In this document: positions 1 through 7,657 of the stretch, in pieces | How positions within the stretch are numbered: the first letter of the stretch is position 1 | How the letters are laid out: every line of letters begins with the position of its first letter | Source: Phyllobacterium sp. OV277 | GTDB taxonomy: Bacteria > Pseudomonadota > Alphaproteobacteria > Rhizobiales > Rhizobiaceae | NCBI RefSeq assembly: GCF_900104355.1 | Contig: NZ_FNIY01000003.1 | Location: forward strand, 124,001 to 188,000 | Direction: 5' to 3' | Length of the DNA stretch: 64,000 nucleotides | The notes under the pieces: generated by a model | Seen by the model: the letters and a program-made list of their open reading frames with translations, nothing else | Told to the model about the DNA's origin: nothing | Databases searched by the model: none | Translations under genes and position numbers: made by a program

Positions 1-451
1 GAAGTTCGAGCAGGGTTGGGGTGGTATCTCCGGCGTTGTCGGTTACGATTCCGTTGTTGAAGAGTTCGCCGGCAAAGTGCGTTTGGATGTGAAGCTCACC
101 GACACTCTCTCTGCCTTTGTCCTTGGTGGTTACCAGTCCGGTTATGGGGATCACACCAAAGAGAAGCGTACCGCTTCCTATTACGGCGCATGGAACGGTG
201 ATTGGGCCGTTTGGGGTGGCCTGACTGCCAAGGTGTCCGATAAGGCAGTGGTCAATGCCCAGTTGGCTTATGAGTCCGAAGGCACCTATGCGGCAGCCTT
301 GAACGTTGGTTATGAATTGGTACCTGGTTTCAAGATCACACCTGAACTCAACTATACCAAGTTTGATGGGGACCGTAAGGCGACCTCCATTGCCAATAAG
401 GGCGGCGATGATGCCTTCGGTGGCTTGATCCGCTTCCAGCGCAATTTCTAA
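1..451 (+). CDS. Omp2b-like outer-membrane porin, C-terminal part (gene enters from the left edge)
   Basis: The frame is open from base 2 of the window, so the true start lies outside it. About 149 residues remain. They include an aromatic-rich DWAVWGG strand, a LVPGFKITPELNYTKF strand and the terminal aromatic signature FQRNF, the usual C-terminal recognition signal for outer-membrane beta-barrel assembly. The pattern resembles the last strands of Brucella/Ochrobactrum Omp2a/Omp2b general porins, which form trimeric diffusion channels. A strong hairpin follows the stop directly, so the gene ends its transcript here. Any porin of this alphaproteobacterial family would look alike at this end, so the exact paralogue cannot be given. 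Confidence 0.9.
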   Translation, partial: KFEQGWGGISGVVGYDSVVEEFAGKVRLDVKLTDTLSAFVLGGYQSGYGDHTKEKRTASYYGAWNGDWAVWGGLTAKVSDKAVVNAQLAYESEGTYAAALNVGYELVPGFKITPELNYTKFDGDRKATSIANKGGDDAFGGLIRFQRNF

Positions 452-469
452 ATACTGAGACGCGAACAG

Positions 470-500
470 CCAACGCCGGGTTTTTCCGGCGTTGGATTTT
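470..500 (+). terminator. Rho-independent terminator of the porin gene
   Basis: A perfect 10 bp inverted repeat (CCAACGCCGG / CCGGCGTTGG) with a 6-base loop is followed by ATTTT, 19 bases after the porin stop codon. Confidence 0.85.
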
Positions 501-609
501 CCCAATACACACTTATTCAAACATCATTTTTTCAGCGTTCGTTATCGCGCGCACAGACATTTAACAGAGAAAGGAATCCGAACCGGTCGCAGGCCGAGGA
601 GATATTGAA

Positions 610-774
610 ATGTTTGGACAATACCGATGGGCATTGGTCGTTGATGAGGTTGTGCAAGGCTTCATCAAACGGGATTTTATTAGCCTAAAGTTGTATAAGA
701 CACCCGATTGCGCTTTTCTGAAAGACGATTACAACTCGTTGTATATTTTCTTTATGCATATTTTTCAGATTTAG
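610..774 (+). CDS. Possible 54-aa hypothetical protein
   Basis: ATG at 610 follows an AGGAG sequence (597-601) at normal spacing and opens a 54-codon frame ending in TAG at 772. The product is aromatic-rich (MFGQYRWALVVDEVVQGF...) and matches no family I recognise. It lies 12 bases before the recombinase gene and could share its transcript. The good ribosome-binding site is the only support; a chance frame is the alternative. Confidence 0.35.
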   Translation: MFGQYRWALVVDEVVQGFIKRDFISLKLYKTPDCAFLKDDYNSLYIFFMHIFQI

Positions 775-786
775 AGTGCGATCATT

Positions 787-1713
787 ATGACAGTGTCACC
801 CATGGGTAACGGGCAGCCGGATGTGAATTTCCCGCTGCGGTTTCAATATAATCTCACCTACGCATCGACGGATCACGCAACCAAACGGCTGGTCAAGGAC
901 CATTCCCTCGGCGAACTGACGGCACATTATATCAGTGTCCTCTGGGATGAAGGTTCGCACAAAGGCAATGTGAAGTCCTTCCTCGGAGAAATCAGTGAAA
1001 TTTTGGTCGGCGAGCGTTTCAGCGTCTTTTCGCAGGAAATGCTGGACTCTGTGATCGGCACGCTACGCGAACGCGGCAATAGCAATGCAACCATCAATCG
1101 AAAGATGGCTGCCTTGAGCAAATTGCTCCGGAAAGCGTGCAAGATGGGCGATATTTACAACCTGCCGGAATTTCGTCGCCAGAAAGAGCGGCAAGGCCGC
1201 ATTCGCTTTCTGGAAGCGGAGGAGGAATTGCGCCTGTTTTCAGCCGTCAGGGCCAAATGCGAGGACAGCTATCGCCTCAGCGTCTTTCTTGTCGATACGG
1301 GTTGCCGGCTGGGTGAAGCGATTGGGCTATGCTGGAATGATTTGCAGGGGAGCCGGGCGACATTCTGGCTGACAAAATCCGGGCGCAGCCGCACGGTTCC
1401 ACTGACGAGACGCGCGCATGAGGCGACGCAGATCGCGCGTGGGCGCTTGAAAGGCCCCTTCTCCATGCACAATCAGGTGCGTTTCCGCGCCATCTGGAAT
1501 GAGGCCAAGGCAGAGGTGGGATTGGGGGCGGATGATCAGGTCGTCCCGCATATTTTGCGGCACACCTGCGCCTCACGGCTGGTGCGCGGCGGGATTGATA
1601 TCCGGCGTGTACAAATGTGGCTCGGGCATCAGACATTACAGATGACCATGCGCTACGCTCATCTGGCGACGAATGATCTTGATTCATGCGTGGTGGTTCT
1701 GGAGCAAAGCTAG
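787..1713 (+). CDS. Tyrosine recombinase / phage-type integrase
   Basis: This 308-aa protein has the layout of XerC/D-like and phage integrases. An N-terminal SAM-like core-binding part (about residues 45-125) is followed by a catalytic domain. The conserved residues are visible: Arg in DTGCRLGEAIGL (about 173), the HxxR box HILRHTCAS (about 255-263), LGHQ, and the nucleophile Tyr in MRYAHL (about 290). The domain cuts and rejoins DNA through a covalent 3'-phosphotyrosine intermediate. It sits between the porin gene and a run of accessory genes ending at tRNA-Ser, which suggests a mobile-element remnant. No flanking direct repeat was found. The specific element cannot be named. Confidence 0.9.
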   Translation: MTVSPMGNGQPDVNFPLRFQYNLTYASTDHATKRLVKDHSLGELTAHYISVLWDEGSHKGNVKSFLGEISEILVGERFSVFSQEMLDSVIGTLRERGNSNATINRKMAALSKLLRKACKMGDIYNLPEFRRQKERQGRIRFLEAEEELRLFSAVRAKCEDSYRLSVFLVDTGCRLGEAIGLCWNDLQGSRATFWLTKSGRSRTVPLTRRAHEATQIARGRLKGPFSMHNQVRFRAIWNEAKAEVGLGADDQVVPHILRHTCASRLVRGGIDIRRVQMWLGHQTLQMTMRYAHLATNDLDSCVVVLEQS

Positions 1714-1916
1714 GCAATCCCGGCTGGTATGGTCGTGCAATCCGATACGATGAGGGATTTCTCAAGCAAGCATATGCCATAAAACTGTTTGTGTGCCGCT
1801 ATCGGTAGATATTCTGATTGGATGGACCGCAACCCGACACTTATAGCAATTGCGATCAAACGGCATGGATTGAAGATCTCTAGGATGGCTCCGGTCACAA
1901 ATGGGGAAACGCAAAA

Positions 1917-2393
1917 TTGTTCGAGGTAAACGCATCAAATATTGCCGCATATTTTGAGTTTGATCCGTCGCGCGAAAACGATCTTCATGCCGTTGACGAG
2001 ATGATACGCAGCGCAGTGCCTGATTGGACCAGATGGTTCGTCGCCGGTACGCCTGCGGGCATGCCGGGTATGCGGATGTCGATGATTGGCTATGGCCGCT
2101 TTGCCTACAACGTCAAATCATCCGACCGTCCCATCGCGTGGCCCATAGTTGGGCTGGCCCTGCAAAAGAATCACCTCAGCCTTTATCTTGCTGTAAAATA
2201 CGAAGGAGCGACTGCGGCTTCAAACTGGGCCGATCGCCTCGGCAAAGTTTCCGTCAGTAAAATCGGCGCCATCAGATTTGTGCGCGCATCGGATATCGAA
2301 GCGCAGGCGTTTCGCATGATGCTGCAAACTCTGGAGAAAGACCTGCAGGACGGGCGGGCTATGCTCGCCTACGCACGCGTGCAGTCAAATTAG
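1917..2393 (+). CDS. DUF1801-like protein (YdhG-type fold)
   Basis: A 158-aa frame with a TTG start at 1917 preceded by GGGGAAA. The middle reads like DUF1801 proteins, with a YGRFAY segment, an aromatic 'K-x-HLSLYL' strand, then GKVSVSKIGAIRF and a closing helix. DUF1801 proteins are small cytoplasmic proteins of unknown biochemistry. There is no signal peptide or membrane segment. The family call rests on pattern only and is moderate. No operon partner is evident; the next gene runs the other way. Confidence 0.6.
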   Translation: MFEVNASNIAAYFEFDPSRENDLHAVDEMIRSAVPDWTRWFVAGTPAGMPGMRMSMIGYGRFAYNVKSSDRPIAWPIVGLALQKNHLSLYLAVKYEGATAASNWADRLGKVSVSKIGAIRFVRASDIEAQAFRMMLQTLEKDLQDGRAMLAYARVQSN

Positions 2394-2406
2394 ATCGTCA
2401 TATGCA

Positions 2407-2637
2407 TCAAGCGATCAAGAGCAAAACCAGACCGGCAATGGCAAGACCAAGCAGTCCGAAGACTGTTCCGAGCCCTGCCCTGATGACGGATCGATCATGC
2501 GCCAATCGCGCGCGCTTATCGGGCAGTTCAGGATGAAATGACCGGGCTTTTACGATCAACATAATGATGCGGATGAACGCCCCGCCGATCCCCGCGAAGA
2601 TGAATATGGCGCCCAATGATGCAAGTACAATCGACAT
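2407..2637 (-). CDS. Small two-helix membrane protein
   Basis: The 76-aa product has two hydrophobic segments, about residues 3-27 and 52-75, joined by a basic, proline-containing loop (ARSFHPELPDKRARLAHDR). That suggests a hairpin in the inner membrane with the loop in the cytoplasm. GGGGAAA precedes the ATG. I do not recognise the family. It converges with the upstream DUF1801-like gene, 13 bases away. Confidence 0.6.
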   Translation of the reverse strand: MSIVLASLGAIFIFAGIGGAFIRIIMLIVKARSFHPELPDKRARLAHDRSVIRAGLGTVFGLLGLAIAGLVLLLIA

Positions 2638-2878
2638 CTGTTTCCCCGCTCAATATTCATCGACCCAGCAGCAGCGCTGCGTGCTTGCGGGGAATGTAGC
2701 GCACCGCGCATCGATGTGGCCAGTTCCCACTTGCTTGATGTTGGCGGCCGGGACGTCACACAACTGGCGGCGAAACCAACGTTGCGCGTGGCATTGGCCG
2801 GTGTGCAGCGGCTGAAAGACGCTTGAGCATTGATCCTCCAGATAGTATCAGGATTCTAACGATAAGAAGGGCCGACGC

Positions 2879-3268
2879 TTGACCCGCATCAATTGCATTC
2901 CACCGGCTGAACTCACTGGCCCCCATCTGGTCGCAGAGTATCGGGAGCTTCCCCGGGTGTTTGCGCTCGTCAGAGCTGCAATAGTCAGGGGCGAAACGCC
3001 AAGTGATAGACGCAATCCGTTGCACTACACACTTGGCACCGGTCACGTTCGATTTTTCTATCCACGGCTTGGTTATCTTGCCAAGCGACAGTCCCACTTG
3101 ATTGCCGAGATGCTTGCTCGCGGATACTCGCCGCAGTTTGCCAACACAGATCAATTGCTTGTCGGATTTCCATTGGAATGGTGCGCTGATTGGGACCCGA
3201 CCGGCGAAGCCATGCAGATAAACCGGATGCGCATTGCGGAGCGGCTTACGAACAGCGGAAGGGCATGA
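2879..3268 (+). CDS. Pyrimidine-dimer DNA glycosylase/AP lyase, T4 endonuclease V type
   Basis: The 129-aa product matches phage T4 endonuclease V (DenV, 138 aa) from its first residues: MTRIN, then HL-x-AEYRELPRVF, then a G-x-GHV-x-FFY box and the KRQ-x-LIAE helix. The two catalytic residues known for T4 are in place: Thr2, whose N-terminal amine attacks the damaged base, and Glu23. The start is TTG, preceded by AAGAAGG at good spacing. The enzyme removes UV-made cyclobutane dimers from DNA. Its phage origin and position beside a tRNA gene suggest horizontal gain. It is slightly shorter than T4 DenV at the C-terminus, where the basic, aromatic-rich tail differs. Confidence 0.9.
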   Translation: MTRINCIPPAELTGPHLVAEYRELPRVFALVRAAIVRGETPSDRRNPLHYTLGTGHVRFFYPRLGYLAKRQSHLIAEMLARGYSPQFANTDQLLVGFPLEWCADWDPTGEAMQINRMRIAERLTNSGRA

Positions 3269-3493
3269 GAATCAGACCAGCGGCAAAGATATCTGAAACT
3301 TGCCGCACCTTCCCTTACGGCACTGGCCGCAAAGTTTGGGTTGGTTTTTACCGATGAGAACGAAGAGAGATCAAACTTTGCGCAAATGATCCGTCACCAG
3401 CGTTTGCTCAGGTTTTCCGGCGTCAACTTCACATTCACAGATTTTTCAAGGAAGCTGCATAAAGTCCTTGCCAACAAAGGGTTTCATCTTTAG
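3269..3493 (+). pseudogene. In-frame continuation after the UV-endonuclease stop; probable gene remnant
   Basis: The reading frame of the endonuclease gene stays open for 74 more codons after its TGA. It encodes a protein-like segment (for example FGLVFTDENEERSNFAQMI and LLRFSGVNFTFTDF) and stops at 3491, 11 bases before tRNA-Ser. No ATG, GTG or TTG with a ribosome-binding site opens it near its left end. It could be the tail of a second gene truncated when the region was inserted. I do not recognise the family. Confidence 0.35.
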
Positions 3494-3504
3494 TCAGCGT
3501 CCTT

Positions 3505-3596
3505 GGAGAGGTGGCCGAGTGGTCGAAGGCGCTCCCCTGCTAAGGGAGTAGACCCGTTAAACGGTCTCGAGGGTTCGAATCCCTTCCTCTCCGCCA
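3505..3596 (+). tRNA. tRNA-Ser (anticodon GCU)
   Basis: The 92-base gene has the 7 bp acceptor stem GGAGAGG/CCTCTCC, then G and an encoded CCA. The anticodon stem CTCCC/GGGAG encloses loop CTGCTAA with anticodon GCT at 3539-3541. A long variable arm follows (TAGACCCGTTAAACGGTCTC), as expected for class II serine tRNA, then a T arm GAGGGTTCGAATCCCTT. It reads AGC/AGU codons. Its position downstream of a recombinase region makes it a plausible integration target. Confidence 0.97.
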
Positions 3597-3716
3597 CCAC
3601 CCTGATTTCATTTATATTTTGTCTGATTGAACAGCGTTGCTCCCGGCAAGGCCTATTGCAATCGGACAAGCTCGATTTCGTTGAATATGTGCGCGCGCCA
3701 GCGGGTCGGCAACAAA

Positions 3717-4115
3717 TCAGGCATTCACAGGGATGCGGGCGATAACCTTGATCTCGAAGTCAAAACCAGCAAGCCAGTTCACGCCAATCGCTGTCCAGTT
3801 CGGATAAGGCCGCGTGCTGAAAATCTTCTGCTTGACGGCCATGATGGTTCCAAACTGGTTCTCCGGGTCCGTGTGAAATGTCGTTACGTCAACGATGTCG
3901 TCAAGCGTGCAGCCCGCCGCGTCCAGCGTCGCTTTGAGATTGTCGAACGCCAGTTGAACCTGCCGTTCAAAATCAGGTTCCGGTGTACCATCGGAGCGGC
4001 TGCCAACCTGCCCGGATACAAACAGGAGATCACCGGATCGGATCGCTGCCGAATAGCCATGTTCCTCATAAAGGGCATGCCGGTTTGTAGGAAAGATTGC
4101 TTCACGTTGGGTCAT
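3717..4115 (-). CDS. RidA/YjgF/Rid family protein
   Basis: Starting at ATG 4115, the 132-aa product has the Rid fold pattern: GDLLFVSGQVG near residue 28, a helix with LDAAGCTLDDIVDVTTF, and the closing strand FEIKVIARIP. The frame is open further upstream, but that extension covers the operators and is unlikely to be coding. RidA proper hydrolyses reactive enamine/imine intermediates using an Arg in the '(A)RS-x-V-E-V' strand. Here that strand reads PNWTAIGV, with Trp where Arg is expected, so classic imine deaminase activity is doubtful. It is transcribed divergently from a TetR gene through two shared operator palindromes. Confidence 0.85.
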   Translation of the reverse strand: MTQREAIFPTNRHALYEEHGYSAAIRSGDLLFVSGQVGSRSDGTPEPDFERQVQLAFDNLKATLDAAGCTLDDIVDVTTFHTDPENQFGTIMAVKQKIFSTRPYPNWTAIGVNWLAGFDFEIKVIARIPVNA

Positions 4116-4197
4116 TCTTGATCTCGCTTCTTCGCTGTTGAGTGGAAAACTATGGGCACGGTGCGACGGAGCTTCACACAGGGCCACTTCATCTGAT

Positions 4198-4263
4198 ATA
4201 CGATGCGTATGTGAGATAGACCACGCAGGCATTGCGTGTCAAGTTGATATACGAAGCGTATAT
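4198..4263. promoter_or_regulatory. Two TetR-type operator palindromes between the ridA-like and tetR genes
   Basis: Two related dyads lie in the divergent intergenic region. One is ATACG-ATG-CGTAT at 4198-4210, the other ATATACG-AAG-CGTATAT at 4247-4263. Both sit in a TGATATACGAnGCGTAT context. Their centres are 51 bp apart, close to five helical turns, which would place two dimers on the same face of the DNA. The right dyad ends 15 bases before the TetR start, as expected for autorepression. Confidence 0.7.
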
Positions 4264-4278
4264 GAAATTGAGGAAAGA

Positions 4279-4872
4279 ATGGTAAAACGACGGGCCGAGA
4301 CGATGGAGGAGAACCGCATCAAGCTGATTGCGGCCGCACGAAAGGCATTTGCCGAAAAGGGTTACGCGGGCGCCTCGATGGACGAACTGACCGCCGATGC
4401 CGGCCTTACCAGAGGCGCGCTCTATCACAATTTCGGCGATAAACGGGGGCTTCTTGCGGCAGTTGTTGATCAGATCGATTCGGAAATGGCGGCCCGCGCG
4501 CAGCAGATCGGTGCCCGTGCCGGTGATGACTGGCAGGGTTTGCTTGACGAAGGCGCTGCTTATATCGAGATGGCGCTTGATCCGGAGGTTCAACGCATTG
4601 TTCTGCTTGATGGTCCCGCCGTGTTGGGTGATCCTTCGCAATGGCCGAGCCAGAGCGGCTGTCTTCAGGCAACAAAGCAAATAGTGGCGCGTCTCACCGC
4701 ACAGGGCATCCTCAAACCTGTTGATGCGGAAGCCGCCGCGCGGCTGCTCAACGGCATTGCGCTCAATGCGGCGCTCTGGATTGCTGCCAGTGATCATCCG
4801 CAGGACGTATTGCCAAAAGCCATCGAGGCGTTCCATGCCCTGGCCGCCGGACTTCTTGTGAAATCCATCTGA
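4279..4872 (+). CDS. TetR/AcrR family transcriptional repressor
   Basis: Translation most likely starts at ATG 4279, after GAGGAAAG; the longer frame would run back through the operators. The 197-aa protein has an N-terminal helix-turn-helix at about residues 12-58 (IAAARKAFAEKGYAGASMDE, then GLTRGALYHNFGDKRGLL). The C-terminal ligand-binding and dimer domain is alpha-helical and ends with a hydrophobic helix. It probably represses itself and the divergent Rid-family gene through the paired palindromes at 4198-4263. The ligand is unknown. Confidence 0.85.
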   Translation: MVKRRAETMEENRIKLIAAARKAFAEKGYAGASMDELTADAGLTRGALYHNFGDKRGLLAAVVDQIDSEMAARAQQIGARAGDDWQGLLDEGAAYIEMALDPEVQRIVLLDGPAVLGDPSQWPSQSGCLQATKQIVARLTAQGILKPVDAEAAARLLNGIALNAALWIAASDHPQDVLPKAIEAFHALAAGLLVKSI

Positions 4873-5110
4873 ACAGCACCATTTCCGTCGGCATAAAACG
4901 ACATAGGCGGACATGCCATGCGCGTCATCGCTCCCCACTTGCAAATGACTACTAAATGCATTTAACTATTTGATTTTGCTTGACTTTTTTCCTGATGACC
5001 CCTACTTGCGGGTTGTCAGTTGCGAAAAATTACTGATGAAGCAATGACGATCTCGTGCGCAGCGGACGCGCGGATTCGTCGATTAAAACATTCCGCCCGG
5101 CGCTAATCTC

Positions 5111-5670
5111 ATGTCCCCAATTGCGATCATTGTCTTGGCAATCAGCATGTCTGTGGATGCGTTTGCGGTCTCGGTGGGCCGCGGGGCCGCATTGGGGCGC
5201 CCGCGCTTTTCCGAATCATACGCACAGGCGCAGTGTTCGGTATCGTCGAAGCAATCACACCGGTGATTGGTTGGGCGGCAGGCGTTGCTGCCAGCGGCTT
5301 TGTCCAGGCTATCGATCATTGGATTGCGTTTGGACTTTTGGGAGCAGTCGGCTTTCGTATGCTGTATGCGGCCATGTCTCGGAAAGCGCAAACGGAAGAG
5401 CGCGTTGGAAACTCCGCCTATATGTTGCTTGCAACGGCTGTCGGAACCAGTCTTGATGCCATGGCGGTGGGTGTCTCTCTCGCCTTCCTCAATGTGAACA
5501 TACTGGTGATTGCGCTTGCAATCGGTATTGCGACCTTCCTGATGTCATCGGGTGGTATGCTGATAGGCCGGTTGATTGGCGAACGGTTTGGCCGCGCCGC
5601 GGAAGTTGTCGCAGGTTTCGCGCTGATTATACTGGGCTCATCGATACTGATTGAGCATTTGACAGCCTAA
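5111..5670 (+). pseudogene. mntP: mntP manganese efflux pump, broken by a -1 frameshift
   Basis: From ATG 5111 the frame encodes the MntP N-terminus: [14 protein letters not shown], then GRPRFSE. The rest ([17 protein letters not shown] ... [16 protein letters not shown] ... ending LTA at 5670) lies in a different frame. Losing one base just after the GAA codon at 5213-5215 explains the break and keeps the expected spacing to IRTG. MntP is an inner-membrane Mn(II) exporter with six helices and paired conserved Asp residues in its two repeats, both visible here. Either the gene is inactive or a base is missing in the assembly. No other stop or gap is present, which suggests a recent event or an error. 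Confidence 0.85.
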
Positions 5671-5787
5671 TTGGACGCTGCAAAAACCCCGCGAAACCAA
5701 TGCTTCGTTTCTTTCAGACAATGATGCAATTCCTGATCAAAGGGCCGTCAAAGCCTGACTACGCTTCCCCTATTCCCACATTCAAAG

Positions 5788-5817
5788 AAAAAGGCGGCTC
5801 GTGCGAGCCGCCTTTTT
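5788..5817. terminator. Bidirectional Rho-independent terminator
   Basis: The 14 bp inverted repeat AAAAAGGCGGCTCG / CGAGCCGCCTTTTT with a 2-base spacer gives a T-run on both strands. It lies between mntP and the convergent BA14K gene and can end both transcripts. Confidence 0.9.
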
Positions 5818-5838
5818 CATATCTGATGTGTCTCTGTC

Positions 5839-6186
5839 TCAGAGACGGAAGATTGCCAGCGGATACCAGTAACCATCGCTGTGACGGCGATAGCCGCGGC
5901 GATATTCACGGTAGCCGCGATGGCCGTTCCAGTAACCGGGACGTCCGCGACGGTTGTCAAAACGAGGGCCACGGCGATCATCGCGGCGATCCCAGCGGCG
6001 GTCGTTACGACGATCCCAGCGGCGATTGTCGTAGCGGCGCTTTTCAATGTACTGCGCCTTTTCCACATTCGAAACCACTGGCGAGGTCTGCGAAGACACC
6101 GGCGCTGCATTCGAAGAAACGACCGAAGTCAATCCAACGAGAACCGCAAACAATCCTGCGGTAAACAACGAAACAAGATTTTTCAT
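5839..6186 (-). CDS. BA14K family secreted protein
   Basis: The 115-aa product starts with a Sec-type signal peptide (MKNLVSLFTAGLFAVLVGLT..., probable cleavage after SSNAA, about residue 28). A low-complexity Arg/Asp-rich region (repeats of RRWDRR and DDRR, about 50-78) follows. It ends with the BA14K-type tail, HSDGYWYPLAIF. BA14K proteins of Brucella and relatives are exported, immunoreactive and lectin-like. The Arg/Asp repeat region is longer than in the Brucella founder as I recall it. A strong terminator lies just downstream. Confidence 0.85.
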   Translation of the reverse strand: MKNLVSLFTAGLFAVLVGLTSVVSSNAAPVSSQTSPVVSNVEKAQYIEKRRYDNRRWDRRNDRRWDRRDDRRGPRFDNRRGRPGYWNGHRGYREYRRGYRRHSDGYWYPLAIFRL

Positions 6187-6318
6187 GAGTCACTCCTATC
6201 GATTCATACCTGCAATAGGTGCGCCTTCACTGATGAACAGAGTATGAACAATTCCACGGGGAACTTTTATGTTATCTGCTCCGTTACACCCCGTCTTCCC
6301 CCAATTCAGGAGAGTGTT

Positions 6319-6480
6319 TTGAACCGTAACGGTCTTTAGCTCATTATCGGCGCGCTGCTTGCTATTGTCATCGGCTTTGGCATTTACACCTATCAGCAGG
6401 AGAACAAACGGGGCGTCGAGCTCAAGATTGGCGAAGGCAGCGTTTCCATCGAAGGCAAATGGCGGCTGGGCTTGCCGCGG
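6319..6480 (+). pseudogene. Small membrane protein broken by an amber codon
   Basis: After AGGAG (6308-6312) a TTG-started frame reads N-R-N-G-L, then TAG at 6337-6339. It continues in frame as LIIGALLAIVIGFGIYTYQQ and an acidic tail GVELKIGEGSVSIEG. This matches a common alphaproteobacterial small protein that begins MNRxGLYLIIGAL, so the TAG sits where Tyr is expected (TAT/TAC to TAG). The start is also TTG instead of the usual ATG. After the tail the frame runs on without a stop toward the DUF3144 gene. The family identity is from pattern memory. Confidence 0.55.
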
Positions 6481-6564
6481 CACGTTCGCGTCGGACACCG
6501 GAATTTTCAACCAATGTGTCGTTCCATGTCTCTGCCACCTCCCCGCAACCATCAGGAGACAATA

Positions 6565-6849
6565 TTGACTTCAGATATTGATGAAACTTTCTTCGATCGA
6601 GCGGATGCCATGATTGAACTGGCGAACGGTCAATTGGGTGAAACCACCCCCGGCAAGGTCAGCGCATCATTTATGTATGGCGCCACCCGCTTCAACGCGT
6701 TCACAGCCGCCACCAATTTTGGCACTGCAGCAGAAATGAAGGCCTCACGCGACACGCTGATTGCGTATTTTGTCAAACAATATCAATCAATGCTCGAAGA
6801 GAACATCGATGATTTTATTGAGCAATTTGATAGCGTCATGTATCGGTGA
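6565..6849 (+). CDS. DUF3144 family protein
   Basis: A TTG at 6565, six bases after AGGAGA, gives a 94-aa product. An earlier in-frame start at 6472 would fuse the end of the broken membrane gene and is not preferred. The sequence has the DUF3144 features: FFDRADAMIELAN, then G-KVSASFMYGATRFNAF, and an acidic C-terminal helix. It is a small soluble protein of unknown role. Most family members are about this length. Confidence 0.8.
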   Translation: MTSDIDETFFDRADAMIELANGQLGETTPGKVSASFMYGATRFNAFTAATNFGTAAEMKASRDTLIAYFVKQYQSMLEENIDDFIEQFDSVMYR

Positions 6850-7008
6850 ACAGGCGCGAGCGCAATGTTATTGCTGTGTTTAAAGCCGCAGTTAAAACTG
6901 GCGGAGGTGCATAATGATGTGCTTAAAAGGTGAGGATAAATCAATTAAGCGCGCCTGTTTCATATATTTCATAAATTTTAAAATCCGATTTTTTGAAGAA
7001 AGAATGTA

Positions 7009-7269
7009 ATGTTTCAACGTATTTTATGTTGCATGACCATGTGCATCTGGCTCACGATTTATTGGCTTTGGTATTCTGCATACACTATGGATGCAGCAAC
7101 AATAGCGCGCCTGTGTGAGGGGTTTGATTACAGCACAAGCGAGAAAGGATGTTTTCCTGAAGTCGGATATGGCCTTATGGGCTTTCTTTTTATGTTTCCC
7201 GCGGTAGCATTCTTGGGACTGACGACCTGGAATGGTACGAGAGAGATCCGCAAACTAAACGGGAAATGA
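7009..7269 (+). CDS. Small two-helix membrane protein, hypothetical
   Basis: The 86-aa protein has hydrophobic segments at about residues 4-26 and 52-72. Between them lies a short region with two cysteines (ARLCEGF, KGCFPEVG). With four cysteines in all and the loop probably periplasmic, a disulfide is possible. The N-terminal segment may be an uncleaved signal anchor. I do not recognise the family. The DNA here is AT-richer than the flanking core genes. Confidence 0.55.
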   Translation: MFQRILCCMTMCIWLTIYWLWYSAYTMDAATIARLCEGFDYSTSEKGCFPEVGYGLMGFLFMFPAVAFLGLTTWNGTREIRKLNGK

Positions 7270-7283
7270 CTAAAGAGCACACT

Positions 7284-7487
7284 TCACGCCTGCTCCCTAC
7301 CCGCCCCATCCAGCAGTGCCTCCACCGACGCGATCCGTTCATCGGCAATGTCGCAGATGTATTGGATTGCCGATTGCTGCCGCTCATTGTTGATATTGGT
7401 TGCGGCCATAAACAGCATTTCGACAAGGTATTTGACTTCGGTCAAAAGATTACAGGCATCAATGACTTTGCTTGATTCATTGCTCAT
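7284..7487 (-). CDS. Short helical hypothetical protein
   Basis: Choosing ATG 7487, preceded by TGAGG, gives 67 residues; the longer frame lacks a ribosome-binding site. The product is acidic and fully helical by composition (KVIDACNLLTEVKYLVEMLF, then an acidic helix), without membrane segments. A protein of similar size and style lies at 33771-33980. I cannot assign a function. Confidence 0.55.
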   Translation of the reverse strand: MSNESSKVIDACNLLTEVKYLVEMLFMAATNINNERQQSAIQYICDIADERIASVEALLDGAGREQA

Positions 7488-7657
7488 AATAAGCCTCAAT
7501 GAAATGAACGATTCTTTATATTTTAGGCATGGCTTCCAAGGTCGCCCGAACATATGGGCGCGCGTTCAAAGACCTAATAATTGCTTTAACCTTATGCGGA
7601 TTATATAATCTCTGATTACTGGATTAGTCAATATAAAATACTCAAGGTTGATGAAAT

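Noticed and set aside
787-3596. Defined genomic island with att repeats between the recombinase and tRNA-Ser
   Set aside because: No direct repeat of the tRNA 3' end could be found in the window, so boundaries cannot be stated.
4981-5110. Possible yybP-ykoY (Mn) riboswitch upstream of mntP
   Set aside because: I looked for the conserved loop and junction pattern and did not find it.
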